The notes under the pieces: generated by a model
The model's input: the letters and a program-made list of their open reading frames with translations, nothing else
Databases searched by the model: none
Told to the model about the DNA's origin: nothing
Shown: in pieces, positions 1-12,207 of the stretch
Numbering within the stretch: the first letter of the stretch is position 1
How the letters are laid out: each line of letters begins with the position of its first letter
Assembly (NCBI GenBank): GCA_037367355.1
Contig: CM074695.1
Span: forward strand, 992,001 to 1,056,000
DNA length: 64,000 bases
Source: Neoscytalidium dimidiatum
Lineage: Eukaryota; Ascomycota; Dothideomycetes; Botryosphaeriales; Botryosphaeriaceae
Reading direction: 5' to 3'
Made by a program: the position numbers and the translations under genes

Positions 1-242
1 TCAAACGACGTACATGTTAAGCCCGCCGCACAGTGTCTGGAGCCAGTCCAGTTCCTGCCACCGCACTGGTAGTACTGTCAAAACAGGCCCCGTTAGCATA
101 GGTTTCTCGCTAAAGAGAATCGAACCACAGCGCTCGCGCGGCATAATGTCAACAATAAGTAAAAACGAAACATACGCCGTCGTGCAGCTTAACATGTCTT
201 TTGCTTCTCACGTATGCCAAACAAGATTTCTTAGCTCTACCC
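1..242. other. 3' flank of the CDH gene
   Basis: This is the region downstream of the cellobiose dehydrogenase stop codon, cut by the window edge. I see no supported gene in it. Confidence 0.5.
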
Positions 243-2804
243 TTACTCGGCAGTTTCACTCACTTTCGGAACCTCCTCTGCAGGTGCAGATGCCAGAATC
301 TTCTCGGCAGCTTTCTCAGCGACAGCAACAATGAGTGCGGACGGGTTGGTGGCGACCATGCCCGGGAAGATGGAGGCGTCAACGACGTAGAGGTTATCGG
401 TACCGTAGACACGAGTGTTGGTGTCGACGACGGAGGTACCGCCGGTCAGACCGCTGTCAGTCCCCATCTTAGCGGTACCCATCCAGTGATTGGCGCGGCG
501 CTTGGAGGTGGTGACAGGGTACTGTAGGTTTTGTTAGTCTACAATTAAACGTGGTAAACGGCGTTCATGAGACCGTACATTGTTGACGAAGTCCTCGACC
601 GTGGTGTTGGCTGGGGGTTCAGTGAAGACAATGCTGGGGTCCTTAGAAAGAGCGGCTTGCAGGTTCTTGATACCCTGTATGACGGCAGCCTTATCTTCAT
701 CAGTGCGCAAGTACGGTACAGTCGACACCTGCATAGTTAGACCAGAAGTAATAGAGAGAACACCACGAGAGGTAGCGCCGCGACCAAGGTACTGCGAAAT
801 GGTCATGGAGGTGTTAGTATCACCCTCCACGCGGGCAGTCCATTGGAGTTGACGAGTGATGCCATCCGAGCCGGTAATCTGGTCCCACATGACCGGGCCA
901 ATGTTGGGAGCAGAGGTGGTCAGAATGCCAGTGCGGTCATTCAAGTAAGCGTCCTGGTCAGAGGCAATGGGAGCCTTCCAGGCACCGTAGAAGTCGTAGA
1001 ATGTAACGTTCTTATGGGTGATCTGGAGGTCGGTGTTGGTGTGGTCGTCAAGGTTGTGACCAACGGGCAGGTTGATCCACTGGGACTCATCGATCATGGT
1101 GTCACCGTCAATAGAGCTGGAGTTGACGACCTTGAGCTGCTCCTCAGGACCAATGCCGCTGCGGAATAGAATTTTGGTAGAGCCGAATGTACCGGCGGAG
1201 AGAATGACGCGGCCAGTGCTGGCTGTGACATTGACAGTACCGCAGTACCCACCATCGGCGTTGGACTGAACCTCAACGCCGGTAACGTGGCCGCCATTGC
1301 GGATGACACGGCGAACCGAGGTGTTCATCCAGAGTTTGAAGTTGCTGCGGGAGGCGGCGTTGACAAGGTAGGTTGCCATAGGGCCGCCGCGCTCACCGTT
1401 GGCGTACATGAAGGGGGCGTGAGCAAAGGTTTTGTTTTTCGCATCAGGAGACTCATTGGCAGTGACCTGCTTCCAGTTGCCAGCGGCGAGGGCATTTGAT
1501 AGGACGTTGAAACCCTGCTGGTAATAAAGCTTGCCATCCCTCGAAGGATGGTCCGTTCCAGGAATTACCTCGAAAACACGATCAACAGCAGGTTGCATGT
1601 CTCCAGACTTCCAGCCAGTGGGGAAGTTGTAATCCCAGTCAGCAGCAGGAGCCTTCCACCACAAAGCAGCGTTGACAGCGGTGCCACCTCCGAGGACGCA
1701 GCCGGCCATTTGGTCGATATCGTTGCAGGCGATGTTGGCGGAATCCACCCAAATCTGGTTGCAAAGGCCAGGCACATCAAAGCGGGTCAGATTCGTGCCA
1801 TCCAGCCACGAAGGTCTCCAATTAGCGAAGGGTACATCACCCTCGACCCAGCGACCAGATGACGGGGGACCTCTCTCAATCAGAAGCACGCTTTTGCCCG
1901 CCTCGCTGAGCTTGTCGGCAAGCGGAATACCACCGGCTCCGGCACCAACAATAATGTAGTCGTAGGTATCAGTAGGAACGTTGGTAGCTGTGCAGGAGGC
2001 AACGGGGGCTGAAGTTGCTGTAGCGGTGGAAGTGCCATTGGTGCCAGGAACGGTGCCGTTAGGAGCAGCAGTCGAAGTAGGCACAGTTCCGGTAGCAGAG
2101 GAAGCCCAAGTAGAGTAGGCCGTATTCCTGGCGCTGGCAACAATGTGGCCGTACTGGCCCATGCCGTTATCGTGCTGAACAATGGTGCCGGCCGAGTCAT
2201 CCACAGGGGTGGGAGAATCGTTGGCCTGCACCCAGCCAATGACCTGAACCTGGCCCGTGGGAAGTTGAGAACCGGTTGCTCCGTTCTGGTCCCAAACAAA
2301 ACACCACTGACAACGGTAGATGAAGGAGAAGTGCGTTTCGTTGATTGAATGAGAGATCTCGGAGACGGTAGCGTTACCGGTGTAGATTTCTGGGGTGGTA
2401 TAGCCGCTCGCGTAACGGAAGGAAGTCTTGATGCTTTCGCCGTCGACCCAGGCGAGGAGCAGCAGGGCCGAAGTCATGCCTCCGCCGTGAGAGATACCAG
2501 ACCAACCGGCGCCGCTCTGGCGAGCGCCGACGATGTGGCCAATGTACTCATCATTCGTACCGCCGGCCTCGCCGGGCAGAGCCATACCAAATTGGAAACC
2601 ACCAGTGGTTTGGGCAGTGGGGATGGAGTACTGCCAGAACTTAATGCCGGTGTCGGCATCGGTGTAGTACGCGCCAGTCTGGGCGGACACAACTGGGAAA
2701 ACTGTATTTTGTTAACATAAGATTCAGCTTGACGGTTGGACATCGGCACACGTACGGAGCGACGAAAGTAGGGGCACAGCCCTGAAGACGCTGGAGAACT
2801 TCAT
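243..2804 (-). CDS. cdh: Cellobiose dehydrogenase (heme-FAD, no CBM1)
   Basis: Three exons: 2756-2804, 579-2701 and 243-521, giving 816 aa. The introns (2702-2755, 522-578) have GT..AG ends and TTAAC/CTAAC branch sites. Joining exon 1 restores a signal peptide ending near VVSA (about residue 23). Residues about 24-215 match the CDH cytochrome domain. By spacing, probable heme ligands are Met92 (GGGMTSALL) and His193 (VQHDNG). A Ser/Thr/Pro linker follows, then a GMC flavin domain starting at DYIIVGAGAGG (about 264-274). Splicing intron 2 rebuilds the GMC active site, with His736 in NHWMG and Asn783 in ATNPSA. Known role: secreted oxidation of cellobiose and other sugars, passing electrons through the heme to LPMOs. 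The C-terminus (ending SETAE) lacks a cellulose-binding module. The gene diverges from an AA9 LPMO. Confidence 0.95.
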
Positions 2805-4067
2805 ATTGGAAGCTGGCGACCCGGCGCCTGAGGCAAAAAGAATGACAAGGAAAAGAGTGAAGAGGACGGCTTCAAGGCAAAAGGAGTGGTGCCTGTGAGG
2901 GAGTAGATATACTGGGGCGGCAGCCAATGGGCTTATATCTATTGGCAACCCGGGAGGCGCATAACGTGCGCATAGTTAGATTGCTAGGCCGACCTGGGGC
3001 TCTGGATCGCAACCGGGAGGCCCGGACTCCCGTTGGCGGACCAAGACGACGGCTTCGAGGCCCGTGGCAAGCGAGCTGGGCCATGTTTCGACACGAGCTG
3101 GAGGCGCAGCGGGCAGGCCGTTGGAGTTGAGTCAGCTGGGCCAGTGAGATGGCGGGTGAACGTCAGGCGGTGGGCGTTTGATTGAGGTTGATTGCTGCCA
3201 AGGACGAGCGCGCGGCCGGGGGAGGTCGCGTATGCTTCCTAAAGCGGCAGGGAAGGCATGCCTAGAGGCAGCCTTGTTTCCGCTCCTTTAGCCGCCCCTC
3301 CTGTCATTTGACTGCTCGTCCATCTTCCGCCAACAACGTGCCTGCATCACCGCGCCGGAAAAATAGAGACAAGCTTTTTGGTGCGCCCACCATGGCGGCG
3401 GGCGCGCGCTCTCACTCGTCTGGAAGACGCCGAGGGCCCCGCTCGCACGCAGCCCCGGGAAGCTCGTCCGAAACTGCGAAACAACATAATGCACGCCAGC
3501 CAATCCCGGTGGCGCTATACAGACACATACACGGCGCACGTAGCTGCTCGGACCGCCGATGCGACACCCCGTCCGTTTCACCCTCCGCTTTCGACCTCGC
3601 CTGCCTCTTTGCGGGGCTGCTTCTATCGACACCCAAGCCACAATTTCCTCTTTCTAGCACTGCCGCCCCCGAGCTCGCTAGTGTATCTGATATGTTTTGC
3701 GATATCAAACGTGCTATAGTCGTGCAAGGTTGATCTTCTTTACCCAGATGAACATGCGTCACCGCCATCGCTTGCCGCCGCAACCCCTGGCTGGCGTCCA
3801 GACTTAGTCCACCGTATCATGCACGATGCAGCCTGCTAGCGGCCCATGATGTTTCGTTCCGTTTCCAATTCAGCTCCAGGACCCACGGAGCCCTTTGCCG
3901 ACGGCAGTCCCAACCCTCTCTCCGTCTATCCTCATTAGCCAGATAAATACGCGATGCGCCGTGTTGTGATAGATGCCTCATTGTTCTCCAGATCTCTGAT
4001 CGGCAGCGCCGTATCCTAATCTTCCTTCTCTTCGCCCTAGGCAGAGTGTGCTAGCCCGGACTCCATC
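2805..4067. promoter_or_regulatory. Shared divergent promoter region, CDH / AA9
   Basis: This 1263-bp region separates the two divergent ATGs. Seen: a TATA-like stretch near 2935-2943 for CDH (with a CCAAT at 2922-2926), and an ATAAATA stretch near 3943-3949 for AA9. Two CTGGGG motifs (2911-2916, 2994-2999) fit the SYGGRG consensus of the carbon catabolite repressor CreA/CRE1. Co-regulation is inferred, not shown. Confidence 0.5.
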
Positions 4068-5230
4068 ATGAGGTCCCTCCTTTCGACTTATGCGCTGGTC
4101 GCCGCTGCTTCTGCGCACACCATCTTCCAGGAGCTCTATGTCAACGGCGTGTCTCAGGGACACACTACCGGCATTCGAGTGCCTACTTACGACGGGTACG
4201 ATTCTTGTTTTCGGCATCCATGACGAGCACTTTAAGCCTACAGCATAGTCACCGTCTCTTCGACTCGCATTTCAGGCTTTGAACAAGTCACGGACAGCGA
4301 CTAACATTAACTCCCGCTAGCCCTATCACTGACGTTACATCTAACGATGTGATTTGCAATGGCGGTGTCAACCCGCTGAGGACGCCGCTGCCAACGGACG
4401 TTATCGACGTACGTCCTCTCCACCTACAAATTCCCCATGAGCCTCATTCCCTTTCTCAAACACCGATCCGCGCCACTGCATGACACGTACCGTCCGGGGC
4501 GCCAGGAACACCCGTTGCCAAGTACCTCGGAGAGCCATGACATGTGCAGCCAAGCCTCACCAACATCTCCCCTTTTCTCCGTGCTCTCCGAACACGACCA
4601 GAGTGATTCGGAACACGCACCCTGACTCCCTGGTTCGGCATGCTCGGAGAGCTTCACCCCGCGCAACTACCACCCCGCCACGTACTTCCAACCAACTGAC
4701 CTCTTGTTCCTGAACAGATCCCAGCTGGCGCCACTGTGACCGCTGAGTTCCACCACACGCTTGACGGGCTCCAACCGTCTGACGGCGACGACCCGGTCAG
4801 CGCCTCGCACAAGGGTCCCATCATCGCCTATCTCGCCAAGGTCGACGATGCGACGACGCAGACTGTGACCGGCCTCTCGTGGTTCAAGATTTTCGCCGAC
4901 GGCCTGGATGGCTCGTCGGGCACGTGGGCGGTGGACAAGCTGATCGCGAACAAGGGCAAGGTCGACTTCACCATTCCCAAGTGCATTCCCGCCGGCAACT
5001 ACCTGCTGCGCGTCGAGCTGATCGCCCTGCACGGCGCCAGCACCTACCCTGGCGCCCAGTTGTACATGGAATGCGCCCAGATTAACATCACTGGTGGTTC
5101 CGGAAGCGTCCCCAGTGGAGTCAGCTTCCCCGGTGCTTACAAGACCAACGACCCGGGCATCGTCTTCAACCTCTACTACCCGACCCCGACCGCGTACACC
5201 ATTCCCGGTCCCACGGTTCTGGCTTGCTAA
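4068..5230 (+). CDS. AA9 lytic polysaccharide monooxygenase
   Basis: Exons 4068-4195, 4321-4408 and 4718-5230 give 242 aa. The signal peptide ends at ASA16, leaving His17 as the mature N-terminus, as the copper histidine brace requires. The second brace His is His103 in SHKGP and the axial Tyr is Tyr188 in GAQLYMEC. The conserved second-sphere residues His177 (IALHGA) and Gln186 are also present. Cys55 and Cys191 are placed for the family disulfide. Known role: copper-dependent oxidative cleavage of cellulose or other beta-1,4-glucans, outside the cell. There is no C-terminal CBM1; the protein stops at PTVLAC. Intron 2 (309 bp) is long for this window. Partner gene: the divergent CDH, a known electron donor for AA9 enzymes. 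Confidence 0.95.
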
Positions 5231-5685
5231 AGGGTCTGCTGCGCCCTTCACCTTGAGCTGAGGAGGTTGGAAACGGGATGAAGTGGGATGGAAGTAGCTT
5301 CTATGAATGCCCGACTTAGGTTGGGGGCTGGTCTCGCTGTATATAGTCTGCTCTTCTGTAAACACTTTTGGATGATGAAGAACTCTGTAGATAGCTCAAC
5401 GGAATGTCTATACATTGATATGAACTTGTTCGAGGAATCCGTTGTTAATGAAGAAGACAATAGGGACAACTGCTCTTCTTGCGTCGGGAGATCTCTGATC
5501 ACTCCCAATGTCAGATCTAATCTTCCCTTCGAGCCTGTCTCCATTCTTATCCTTGGCAACCCACATGCATGACAACCCGTGCTTTTATACGAAAAAGACG
5601 CAACTCCCTTGCCGATCCCTGAGCCCATATTAAACCAACAAGAAACAAGACCTTCACGTAAAGGTGGGACAAGGATTCAGGGGCT
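5231..5685. other. Convergent 3' intergenic, AA9 / PWP2
   Basis: Both flanking genes end here. I see no coding signal. Confidence 0.5.
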
Positions 5686-8575
5686 TTAATCCAATCCCAT
5701 CCACTGCTCGCTTCCGCTCTCACTTTCCCCTTCCTCCTCAACCTCCATGTCATCCTCTCCTTCAGCTAAACCAAGCACTTCATCTGCACCTAACGTGCCA
5801 TTCTGCTTGCCCACGGGCTGTGTGAGCAAAAAGTCTATTGCGTATACATTTTCCTCCGCAAGCCGCGCAATTTCTCGCTGCACCCTCGCGACAACCTTCT
5901 GGACAGCACGCAACTCAGGTGCGAATTCGCCTTGGCGTTCCTTGAGCACGCGGCCATGGTGTGTCAGCAGTGCCTCGATCCAGCGGAGGTTGAACTCGAG
6001 GTGAGGGCTTTCATCTGCTTGAGCTGCTACGAAGCGTAATAGGCGGGCCAAATACACCTGAGGAAGATCCCGCACGACAAGAGCGATGTCTTGAAGAGGC
6101 GTGGCGTAGTACACCCTGGCAATGAGGCCACGCTCGTTCAGCCTGAACGCCATCGCTAGCGCACGCAGATACTGGCCTTCCTTCAGCGTAGCAAGCGTCG
6201 TGTCGGGTGTGACCGTTACGTCCAGGTCGAACGGGTCGAACTGCAGGGTGCTGTCCAGGCTGTAGATCAATAGACCTTCCGTACTTGCGGCGCAGAATGC
6301 GCGACCGGTGGGTGCAAATGCCACGGCGGGCACGCGAACTTCTGGACGGGTGCGGCGTAAGCTCATGTCACCACCACGTTGCGCGCCAGGCAATGTCTTG
6401 TCGCCAGCCAGACGATCCTCCAGATCGGACGCTTCACCAGTCTCGTCGATAAGGCCGCGAGGTCCAGCTTCGGTTAACAGTTTGCTATTGAGGAACTCCT
6501 GTGTGCCGTCTAGCGAGAGGTTAACGCTAACAGTATATTTTTTTAATAGTACACCAGACTGCACATCGTACAGGCAGATGTATTTGCTGTTGCCGCCAGC
6601 GAGGACACATGTTCCGTCCGCGCTATAGGTGATGGTTTGAAAATATTTGGTGCCGGCCACGTTCGCCGCGGTCCGTCGGTCCGTCATTCTGCGGCCGCCC
6701 GAGACGTCACGACGACCGTCTAGACCACCGACTTGAGTAGCCTCGGATACAGACCAGAATGACAGCTGACCATCCAAAGTCGCTACTGCGACCTGTTTTG
6801 AGTCCGGACGGAACGCTAGACTGAGTACGTCGGATTGCAGCTGAAGGGGCTCACTTGTTTGTGTCCGTGCGAAGATGTCCCAAATTCGGACGGTGTGATC
6901 CCAGCTGCCACTAACAATGTTCCCGCCATTCGGCGCAAAGGCCAGGCACGAAACGGGAGCTTCATGTCCGGAGAGGGTGTCAAGCAGCTGACCGGTCTGG
7001 ACAGACCAGATGTGGATGTCGGGGTCGTCACGCGAGCCAGCGCAAACGACCTCACCACTGGGGTCAACGGCAATGGAGGAGAACGAAAGGCGTTTCGGTG
7101 CGGTGAAAGTGCGGAAATTGCGGTACCGGATAAGATCCCATGCTCTTACGGAGCCATCGAGAGAAGCTGTGAAGAGCACATTGCCGCGCTTCGCGAATTC
7201 ACAAGCTGTCACTCCGCTGGTGTGCTCGGTGAAAGTGACAATGCAAAATCCCGATGCGACGTCCCAGACCTTGATCTTGCCATCGTCGGCACATGTGATG
7301 ATCTTCTGTCCATCGGGTGAATAAACAATTGCGTTCATCGAGTCGAAATGGCCCTGCTGCTTAAGGATATAAGATTCCGACTGCCACTCCCAGACAAGCA
7401 ACTGTCCCAACTTTGACGCGCCGAAAGCTAGCCATTCACCGCTCTTATTGATAGTGACATAGTCAATGTCATTTTGTGAAATGCTGTGAAAGTCAGCCAG
7501 GAAGTGAGAGCATGCGTGCGAGATCCATACCTGAGATTTTGGATAGTAGAGAACTCGGGAAGCTCATGAATACCGAAGATACCGTTAGAAAATCCCACAA
7601 CCAGGAGGTTCGTCTCTGCGTGAAACGCGGCACAGGTGACGTGAGCATTATTCTGCATGAAATAATGCTTTTCAGCTATTCTCCATCGCTCCGTATTGTC
7701 ATTGGGCTCGTCCTCATCCATTCCGGGCTTCGGTAGATATTGCCATTCGAATAGCGCACCGTCTTTGCTGACCGTGTACATCTGTAGCACTTTTAGTATT
7801 CAAATACCACGCTGTTATAAGCCCATGGCTATACAAACCGTTTCTTGATCTTTTGAAAACCATGCACCCACAACAGCTTGTCGGTGTCCTGCTAGTGTTG
7901 TGGGCACAAAGCCGTCCTCCGGGTCTAGACTCCATATTCGTGCAGTAAGGTCTCTCGACGCAGTCAAAAAGAATCTTGAATCGCCTGACCACTCTATGCT
8001 CTCAACACCATCGTGATGCCCTGTATACACTCTGTGGCGCACGAAAGGCGCAAATTCCAGTTCACCGTCGGCGCCGGCATCTGGGGTTGAAGGCGTATGC
8101 CAGACTTCGACCTGTCGACCGATTGCGGCCGCGAACTGGCGGCCATTTGGCGCGAATACAATTGCAGAGACGGGCGAACGGAAAGAGAAGTGGTACAGAG
8201 CTATGCGACGGGGCACATTGGTCAGAATGGCGCGGCCATCTTCATCGACGGATAGCAGCAGGTTGCCGCGGGGATTTAATGCGATGCGGGTGATGTTTCG
8301 GCGGTGCGCGAAGGGGAGAGTATGCGATTTGTTACTGAGAGTCGGTCAGCTGCTGCGCAGTGGATTTGCGCGCGGTTCGAGGCATGTCGCACTTCACTAG
8401 ATCGAAGACAGAGACGCGATTGCCCACGGGAGATAACAAACAGGTGCCATCTGAGGTAAAAAGAAGGTTACCGCGGCTGTAGACGGTGCCCAGCAGATTC
8501 GAGAACTATGCACCTATCAGCGACAGCAAGAACGGGACGGAAGAGGGGGTAGCACACCCTGAAGTCGGTCTTCAT
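5686..8575 (-). CDS. pwp2: PWP2, U3 snoRNP WD40 protein
   Basis: Five exons: 8558-8575, 8393-8505, 7839-8334, 7531-7781 and 5686-7483, giving 891 aa (yeast Pwp2 is about 920). The start is fixed by the family N-terminus MKTDF joined to FSNLLGTVY by the first intron. The first exon is only 18 nt. Two tandem beta-propellers of WD40 repeats cover about residues 10-620, with clear GH...WD units such as GHHDGVESIEW, GHRQAVVGAW and SGHEAPVSCLAF. The C-terminal Utp12-type helical region (about 660-800) is followed by an acidic tail (GEDDMEVEEEGESESGSE). Known role: component of the UTP-B subcomplex of the small-subunit processome in the nucleolus, needed for 18S rRNA maturation. Each intron (47-58 bp) removes a stop or frame break. 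Confidence 0.95.
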
Positions 8576-8979
8576 GGCTGTGCGGACTTATCGATTGCGG
8601 GCTCGAAACTTTTTGGTGTTGGAGCTGATGGGCTTGGCGGGCGGACGGACGTGGACGGGCAGTTGGCGGTCCGAGCGCGCGTTGCTAGCGTGGCCCAACG
8701 CGCTTTCCACCAGGGTCTCTCGCTCGCCGAAGGGGAACCTCGACTTAGGGGCTCCCACCACTGCTCTCCACTGCCTCCTACCCAGCGCCGCCCCATTGAC
8801 GCCCGCCCATCCTCCAACTTCTTCCGCTCGCTCCACCAACGTCCGCGCCCTCCTTGGCCTCGGTCACCACACTGTGAGCTTCATCCGCTCAGGGGCACCC
8901 TCGCGCATCCCGCTCACATCTCCACAGTTCCATACTTTTCACTACCACAGTCCAAGGCAACGCGCCTCAACAGCTCGAA
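8576..8979. promoter_or_regulatory. Divergent promoter region, PWP2 / septin
   Basis: This 404-bp region lies between two divergent start codons. The septin-proximal part is pyrimidine-rich, common in fungal 5' leaders. No specific motif was assigned. Confidence 0.4.
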
Positions 8980-10405
8980 ATGGCGGAATCTGCGTCCCCG
9001 ATTGGCATTGCCAATGTATGTTGATCTTCCATACCTGTTCGCTGAATGAGTGCTGACCTGTACGCAGCTCCCTAACCAACGGTAAATAGCTGCAAGCCAC
9101 TCCTTGTTGCCCCGACCGTGACACCTAACACCATCGCAGGCACAAGATCGTCGCCAAGCGCGGAGCCGCCTTCACCATCATGGTATTGATCCTTCTGGCG
9201 CAAACAGCAGAACTCGGGATTGACGTGGTGTGATAGGTTGCTGGCGAGTCTGGCTTGGGAAAGACGACCTTCATCAACACCCTGTTCTCTACCACCATCA
9301 AGAACTACGCCGACCACAAACGCCGCCACCAGAAGCAGGTCGACAAGACGGTCGAGATTGAGATTACCAAGGCTGAGCTCGAGGAGAAGTTCTTCAAGGG
9401 TTAGTATCGTGTGCCTGCGCCGACTCAATACTCGCGTCCGCTCATTCGCTTTTTAGTCCGCCTCACCGTCATTGATACCCCTGGCTTCGGTGACTACGTG
9501 AACAACCGCGATTCGTGGCAGCCCATCATCGAGTTCCTCGATGATCAGCATGAGTCCTACATGCTTCAGGAACAGCAGCCCAAGCGTACCGAGAAGATCG
9601 ATCTCCGTGTTCACGCTTGCCTGTACTTCATTCGCCCAACCGGCCACACGTTGAAGCCTTTGGATATTGAGGTTATGAAGCGCCTCTGCACTCGTGTCAA
9701 CCTCATTCCTGTCGTCGCCAAGGCCGATACTCTCAGCCCCGCTGACCTGGCCAAGTTCAAGGCGAGGGTAGGAATTTCCGCGTTCCATCGGTTGAGTTTC
9801 ATGGTTTGCTGACCGAAACATTACAGATTCGCTCGGTTATTGAGGCCCAGGGTATCAAAATCTACCAGCCTCCGCTTGAGGAGGATGACGAGGCGGGTCT
9901 TCAGCACGCTCGTAGCCTGATTGCGGCCATGCCCTTCTCCGTCATTGGTTCCGAGAAGGACGTTCAGACGCCTGACGGCCGTACCGTCAAGGGCCGCCAG
10001 TACGCCTGGGGTGTTGCTGAGGTCGAGAACGAGGAGCATTGTGACTTCAAAAAGCTTCGCGCCATCCTGATCCGCACGCACATGCTGGATCTGATTCACA
10101 CAACGGAAGAGAACCACTACGAAGCGTACAGAGCACAGCAGATGGAGACTCGGAAGTTTGGCGAGGCTCGGCCGAGGAAGCTGGACAACCCCAAGTTCAA
10201 GGAGGAGGAAGAGGCGCTCCGCAAACGCTTCACGGAGCAGGTCAAGGTGGAGGAGCAGCGTTTCCGCCAGTGGGAGCAGAAGCTCATCTCGGAGCGCGAT
10301 CGCCTCAACAAGGATCTGGAGCAGAGCCACGCCGTCATCAAGCAGCTCGAGGCGGAGGTCGAGGCACTGCAGGGCAGCGTTACTCGCTCTCACGGCCGTC
10401 GTTAG
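8980..10405 (+). CDS. cdc12: Septin, Cdc12/AspC group
   Basis: Six exons: 8980-9015, 9068-9081, 9140-9182, 9237-9399, 9457-9767 and 9827-10405, giving 381 aa. Exon 2 is only 14 nt; including it restores IANLPNQRHKIV, the Cdc12-type N-terminus. GTPase motifs: P-loop GESGLGKT (34-41), DTPGFGD (92-98) and AKAD (173-176). The septin unique element is followed by a C-terminal coiled coil from about residue 305 (EEEALRKRFTEQVKVEEQRF). Known role: GTP-binding filament protein of the septin ring at septa, hyphal tips and branch sites. Close likeness to yeast Cdc12 through the body supports the subgroup. Alternative: another septin paralog, less likely. Confidence 0.95.
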
Positions 10406-10846
10406 GCAACTTTCGCCCTACGCACCTAGTTTTTCCTTTCTTCTGATACCTCTCATTTGCAGTCTTTCAGTACGTTTGTAATGGCGCTTAGCGAGCTTCA
10501 GCCGAGCTTGGTTTGGAGCTTTGCGAATTTGCGACTGAGCTTTTATTTTACAGCGCGACGGGGGAAATGGGATTCTGTTTGGTGCGGTAGCCGTTGCGTA
10601 GTTGGGAGCTTTCTAGCTGGGAGAGAAGCATAAAATTTTGGGGGAGCATCAGTTAATATTGCATCTTCCACTTCTCCCTCATTGTAGATTAATGAAACCT
10701 TTTTTTGCGCTGAGAGCCGCGTAACGCGAGTGACGACCCTTGCTTTGCCGCAAATCTACCGCCAAGACGGTGCAATCGCACCCAAGCTCTCGCCTGCACC
10801 TCCGACATCACTGACACCCTGCATACTAGATATCCAGCGACATGTC
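10406..10846. other. Intergenic, septin 3' end and WDR83-like promoter
   Basis: It holds the septin 3' UTR and the upstream region of the next plus-strand gene. No other feature was seen. Confidence 0.4.
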
Positions 10847-12207
10847 ATGACGGCGCAATTTCCCACCCGGCAGATCGCAAAGCTCTCCGGTCACAATGGT
10901 AATTATACCCCCCCAGCAATCTAAACTTCGTACTACGTAATCAGGCACAAAGAAGCTCTAACCGCACTATAGGACCTGTTCATGCGGTAACCTACAGCGC
11001 GGGCCTCGGTCAATACGTACGTCCAACCCTTGCCCGCCGAAGCCTCCCTTCCCGGGAAAAGCTTCTACCATCCGCCGGACATCGAAGTCTCACGATACTC
11101 CCAGACTAACGGCCGATCGCACAGATCCTAACTGGCTGCTCCGACCGCACGATCCGGCTGTTCAACCCTTCGCGCGGCCCCACCAACGCGCTGATCCAGA
11201 AATACGAGGCGCATGGCTACGAGGTGCTCGATATCGCGGTCACAGATGACAACGCGCGCTTCGCCAGCGTCGGCGGCGACAAAACGGTCTTCCTATGGGA
11301 CGTCGCCAGCGCGACGACGGTGCGGCGGTTCAGCGGGCACAGCGGCAGGTGCAATGCTGTGGCGTTCGCGGCGGATGGTGGCGTGCTTGTTAGTGGTGAG
11401 TGGCCTTTTCGTACACCCGAGGCCGCGGGATTGCGGGGGAGGGTGAGGAGAGGGTACAGTGAGGCCGGATGTGTGGGCAAGGATTGGGCTGATGGATTTG
11501 TGGGCATACAGGGAGCTTCGATGCGACCGTCAAGCTATGGGATCTCAAAAGCCAGTCGCACAAGCCGCTTATGACGCTGTCGGAGGCGAAGGATAGCATC
11601 TCGGCAGTTTGTGTGTGGGGGCATGAGATCTTCGCAGGGTGCGTTGATGGGAGGGTAAGGATGTACGACATCCGCATGGGGCAGGTATTTGTGGATGTCA
11701 TCGGCAGTAAGTCAATGCCCTTCAATGGCACGGTGATTGAGGCCGAGTGGACAGACAGGCTGATGTGGTGGACAGACCCCGTTACTTCCATCACGCTTTC
11801 TAGGGATGCGGAGTCCGTTTTGACTAGCACGCTTGACTCGACGATTCGCCTGATGGACAAGTCGAATGGAAAGTTGTTGCAATCCTACAAAGCGCCTGAG
11901 GTATGTCATTCATCCTAGTTCGCAACAGACCTCGTCATCGATTGACACATGCCGGCAGTATACCAACACCGCCTACCGTGTCCGGTCGACCCTCGGCCTC
12001 AAGGACACCGTTGCTCTTGCAGGCAGCGAGGATGGCAGCATCTTCGCCTGGGACGTCGTATCGGGCACCGTCGTGCAGCGCCTTCGGCATGGGGAAGCGA
12101 AGGGCGCCAGCAAGAAGGACGTCGTTAGCGCTGTCGCATTCTGCTCAAATAGGAAAGAGTTCGCCAGTGCAGGCGGTGATGGGAATGTTGTGGTCTGGGG
12201 GATTTAA
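10847..12207 (+). CDS. WD40 protein, WDR83/MORG1-like
   Basis: Six exons: 10847-10898, 10973-11016, 11125-11395, 11512-11706, 11776-11900 and 11959-12207, giving 311 aa, close to human WDR83 (315). The preceding ATG at 10842 is closed after one codon, so 10847 is the start. Seven WD40 blades fill the protein; recognisable units include LSGHNGPVHAVTYS, SGHSGRCNAVAF and GSFDATVKLWD. Known role of the family: small propeller scaffold linked to ERK-type MAP kinase modules and to the spliceosome. The role in this fungus is inferred only from similarity. The five introns are 58-116 bp, and without them every WD unit after the first is frame-broken. Confidence 0.9.
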
